From the NCBI GenBank assembly GCA_937942465.1, contig CALDEO010000046.1, positions 1-9,252 of the forward strand: 9,252 nt of DNA, given 5' to 3'. Numbering within the stretch: the stretch's first letter is position 1; the number at the start of each line of letters is the position of its first letter. Made by a program: the position numbers and the translations under genes. A model generated the notes under the pieces. The model did not search any database, was not told where the DNA came from, and saw nothing but the letters and a program-made list of their open reading frames with translations. The DNA comes from an uncultured Saprospiraceae bacterium. Its GTDB lineage: Bacteria > Bacteroidota > Bacteroidia > Chitinophagales > Saprospiraceae. Shown one piece after another: positions 7,369 through 9,252 of the stretch.

Positions 7369-7499
7369 AATATTTGCGTTAGAAAGCCTCGCCGTAACTA
7401 CGGTTACGCCTATGTTTTCTGCCTTAATCTTAAATTATTTCCCTGAGATATTTCATGAGACATTAAGTATCTTAATTCGTATTATTAGAATATTTGCGT
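7369..7499. repeat. 11-bp direct repeats flanking a 109-bp noncoding segment
   Basis: AATATTTGCGT occurs at 7369-7379 and again at 7489-7499, exactly 120 bp apart, in the gap between the convergent lipoprotein and fic genes. The second copy ends three bases before the fic stop codon. The enclosed segment carries one hairpin (7393-7408) and is otherwise AT-rich and noncoding. No terminal inverted repeats are visible inside the direct repeats, so a mobile element is possible but not shown. Confidence 0.5.
7393..7408. terminator. Hairpin in convergent lipoprotein-fic gap
   Basis: CGTAAC (7393-7398) and GTTACG (7403-7408) form a 6-bp stem with a TACG loop. Flanking AGAAA (7381-7385) and TTTCT (7416-7420) can pair as an outer arm with an internal bulge. 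On the plus strand TATGTTTTCT follows, on the minus strand GGCTTTCT. Placement between two converging genes suits a bidirectional terminator. It might also be a dispersed palindromic element. Confidence 0.4.
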
Positions 7500-7502
7500 A
7501 AG

Positions 7503-8462
7503 CTAATGTCTATCAATATAATCTTGAATAGCTCGGCGAGTAGTCACCCAATTGCGACCTTCTTTATGCGCATCAATCTTGCCCGTCCTAGCGAGCAGAC
7601 TTAAATATTCTTGACCGTAAGGCACCATCGGCTCCGATACAATCGTACTAATAGGCACATAATCATAAGAAGCATCTCGAGGCAAGATCTCAAGATAAAT
7701 ATTGAGTGATCGCTCCAATGCTTGACACATCATCAAGGCTAGCTTGGAGTAGTCTCCTTTGTTGGCTGCATTGAGTGCTGTGTAGTATTTTTTGCGGTCA
7801 TTTTTGAGAATGATAGCTGGCGGATAACCTGCTTTCATGAGGATTAGATTCATGAGGAGTCGTACCGTACGGCCGTTGCCATCAAAGAATGGATGTATCC
7901 AAACAAACTTGTGATGAAAAACTGTAGCGAGTATAATGGCATCTAAATCTTGCGGATTATTATTAACGAAGTCAACTAACTCATCTATAAGACTAGAGAC
8001 TTTACGAGCATTAGGAAGAATAAAATTGGCACCAGATATACGTACCCCACCCGTCCTAAGTCGACCCGCAAAATCATCTTCTATACTCCGTAACACTACC
8101 TCGTGTACCGATAAAACATCTCGTACATCAAGCCTAGTATCTCGCTCAACCATACTCTCTAATAAGTCGATCGCCTTGTGATGGTTATGAGTCTCAAAAT
8201 GCTCACGCAACGACTTACCACCGACAGTCATACCATCTTGAATAACCATCTGAGTCTCACGTAGCGTCAGTGTATTGCCCTCTATACTATTGGAGTTGTA
8301 AGTCCATTCGAGAGCAAGGGTCTCGTTGATTTTATTAATGGCGCTATTGGGCAGTGGTCTAGCACCTGCTAGCTCAGCCTTCTTGCCTTGCAACCTATCT
8401 AAAGTAGGCTGTATCTCTGCTATAAATTTTAAATCAATACCTTCCACATTACAAAGATACAC
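7503..8462 (-). CDS. Fic family AMP-transferase with C-terminal HTH-like domain
   Basis: A 319-residue protein from a GTG start. Fic enzymes usually transfer AMP from ATP to a target-protein hydroxyl. The core motif HPFFDGNGR (190-198) followed by TVR is complete, with catalytic His190 and the nucleotide-binding Gly-Asn-Gly-Arg. An inhibitory helix motif SNSIEGN (57-63), of the (S/T)xxxE(G/N) type with Glu61, precedes it. This makes it an autoinhibited class II Fic protein needing no separate antitoxin. Residues about 282-316 (YLSLLARTGKIDAHK, then GRNWVTTRRAIQDYI) resemble the MerR/excisionase-type winged helix used for DNA binding. No signal peptide, so it acts in the cytoplasm; the target is unknown. 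The GTG at 8462 overlaps a predicted promoter, so the GTG at 8447 (residue 6) may be the real start. parE ends 27 bp upstream on the same strand. Confidence 0.9.
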   Translation of the reverse strand: MYLCNVEGIDLKFIAEIQPTLDRLQGKKAELAGARPLPNSAINKINETLALEWTYNSNSIEGNTLTLRETQMVIQDGMTVGGKSLREHFETHNHHKAIDLLESMVERDTRLDVRDVLSVHEVVLRSIEDDFAGRLRTGGVRISGANFILPNARKVSSLIDELVDFVNNNPQDLDAIILATVFHHKFVWIHPFFDGNGRTVRLLMNLILMKAGYPPAIILKNDRKKYYTALNAANKGDYSKLALMMCQALERSLNIYLEILPRDASYDYVPISTIVSEPMVPYGQEYLSLLARTGKIDAHKEGRNWVTTRRAIQDYIDRH

Positions 8463-8482
8463 AAATATCGGATAGCAATCAA
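8452..8482 (-). promoter_or_regulatory. Predicted Bacteroidota-type promoter for fic
   Basis: On the minus strand TATCTTTG (8459-8452) is a perfect match to the TAnnTTTG -7 element of the Bacteroidota primary sigma factor. A TTG at 8482-8480 lies 20 bases upstream, within the usual -33 spacing. Transcription would begin near 8444-8448, inside the first codons of the 319-residue frame and close to the in-frame GTG at 8447-8445. Confidence 0.5.
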
Positions 8483-8501
8483 TTACTACCTATCCGATAT
8501 T
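8464..8501. repeat. Perfect 12-bp inverted repeat at the parE-fic junction
   Basis: AATATCGGATAG (read on the minus strand, 8501-8490) and CTATCCGATATT (8475-8464) are exact inverted repeats separated by 14 bases. The parE-side arm encodes the last codons Asn-Ile-Gly and the TAG stop. The fic-side arm lies in the spacer of the predicted fic promoter, whose -33 TTG is in the loop. As RNA it is a 12-bp stem followed by TGTGTA, a weak U-tract for a terminator. As DNA it has the form of an operator. Confidence 0.8.
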
Positions 8502-9252
8502 CTCCTCAAGCTCTACTTCTTCATCCTCCTCTTCTAATGACATCACTCCAGTCTCATCAGGAATACCGTCGATCTCTACTTTGAGGTTATTGATAATAAA
8601 CTCCTGTCGTTGAGGCGTATTCTTACCCATATAGTAACCTAATAGATCCTCAATCTTAGTTTGCTCTTGCAGATAAACTGGGTCCAACTTTATGTTTTCA
8701 CCAATAAAATCCTCAAACTCATTAGGAGATATCTCACCTAAACCCTTAAATCGAGTAATCTCTGCTTTACCTCTCAATGCTTTAATAGCATCTTGCTTTT
8801 CCTTCTCACTGTAACAGTAATAAGTCTTACGCTTATCTCTCACTCTGAATAGTGGCGTATCCAATATATACAGGTGTCCATTCCTTACTAGATCAGGAAA
8901 AAATTGAAGGAAGAATGTAAGCAATAGTAATCTAATATGCATCCCATCGACATCGGCATCGGTAGCGACGACCACTTTATTAAACCGCAACCCTTCGATA
9001 CCGTCTTCAATATTGAGGGCATGTTGTAAGAGATTAAACTCTTCATTCTCATACACTACTTTTTTACTTAGGTTATAACAATTTAAAGGCTTACCACGCA
9101 AACTAAAAACCGCTTGTGTTTGAACATCTCTAGCCTTTGTAATAGACCCACTCGCAGAATCTCCCTCTGTGATAAACAACATCGTTTCATTGGCTCCTTC
9201 TTTGTTTGTATTATAATGAAGGCGACAATCTCTCAACTTTTTATTGTGTAAA
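8490..9252 (-). CDS. parE: DNA topoisomerase IV subunit B, 3' part (5' end outside window)
   Basis: The frame is open to the right edge (253 residues visible, preceded by an in-frame LHNKKL), so the TTG at 9236 is internal. ParE is the ATPase/Toprim subunit of the type IIA topoisomerase that decatenates daughter chromosomes, working with ParC. The visible part holds the Toprim domain: catalytic glutamate in EGDSASG (codon from 9167) and the metal-binding TDADVDG (Asp codon from 8960), then [13 protein letters not shown] and FKGLGEI. The carboxy-terminus with [17 protein letters not shown] and an acidic tail (many Glu and Asp, ending ENIG) fits Bacteroidota ParE and not GyrB, which ends differently. 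The amino-terminal GHKL ATPase domain is outside the window. The stop codon lies in one arm of a 12-bp inverted repeat, and fic follows after 27 bp. Confidence 0.92.
   Translation of the reverse strand, partial: LHNKKLRDCRLHYNTNKEGANETMLFITEGDSASGSITKARDVQTQAVFSLRGKPLNCYNLSKKVVYENEEFNLLQHALNIEDGIEGLRFNKVVVATDADVDGMHIRLLLLTFFLQFFPDLVRNGHLYILDTPLFRVRDKRKTYYCYSEKEKQDAIKALRGKAEITRFKGLGEISPNEFEDFIGENIKLDPVYLQEQTKIEDLLGYYMGKNTPQRQEFIINNLKVEIDGIPDETGVMSLEEEDEEVELEENIG

Noticed and set aside
7936..8181. An 81-codon plus-strand frame inside fic
   Set aside because: Antisense to the conserved Fic coding sequence, serine-rich and without any recognisable motif.
7503..8462. Fic as half of a two-gene toxin-antitoxin pair
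   Set aside because: The inhibitory (S/T)xxxE(G/N) motif is inside the Fic protein itself, and no small antitoxin gene lies on either side.

Overview
The window looks like a chromosomal stretch from a Bacteroidota bacterium. Evidence: AT-rich sequence, starts without clear Shine-Dalgarno sites, a secreted CarboxypepD_reg-like protein of a kind typical of this phylum, a Bacteroidota-type ParE carboxy-terminus, and one perfect match to the phylum's TAnnTTTG -7 promoter element. A member of the Saprospiria is plausible from the look of the proteins, but that is inference.

Layout from left to right. A plus-strand patatin-like phospholipase enters from outside the window and ends at 565. A 180-bp gap with two heptamer tandem repeats follows. 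Four minus-strand genes come next, in transcription order lon (start about 6714), a secreted CarboxypepD_reg-like protein (4143-3457), an exported alkaline-phosphatase-superfamily hydrolase (3221-1635) and an alpha/beta hydrolase (1588-746). Only the last two are close enough (46 bp) to suggest co-transcription. Divergent from lon is a short plus-strand gene (7067-7306) for a cysteine-rich lipoprotein. Convergent to it is a Fic-family AMP-transferase with a carboxy-terminal helix-turn-helix-like domain (8462-7503). It lies 27 bp downstream of the parE (topoisomerase IV subunit B) 3' part that runs off the right edge.

Most of the region is housekeeping: Lon for protein quality control, ParE for chromosome decatenation, and exported hydrolases. 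The most unusual gene is the 79-residue lipoprotein. Its cysteine spacing and core residues match the Kunitz/BPTI protease-inhibitor fold, which is mainly animal and rarely reported from bacteria. The second item is the parE-fic junction. There a perfect 12-bp inverted repeat overlaps the end of parE and the spacer of a predicted promoter that itself overlaps the annotated fic start, which suggests either a terminator or autoregulation. No CRISPR array, insertion sequence, tRNA or rRNA was seen.
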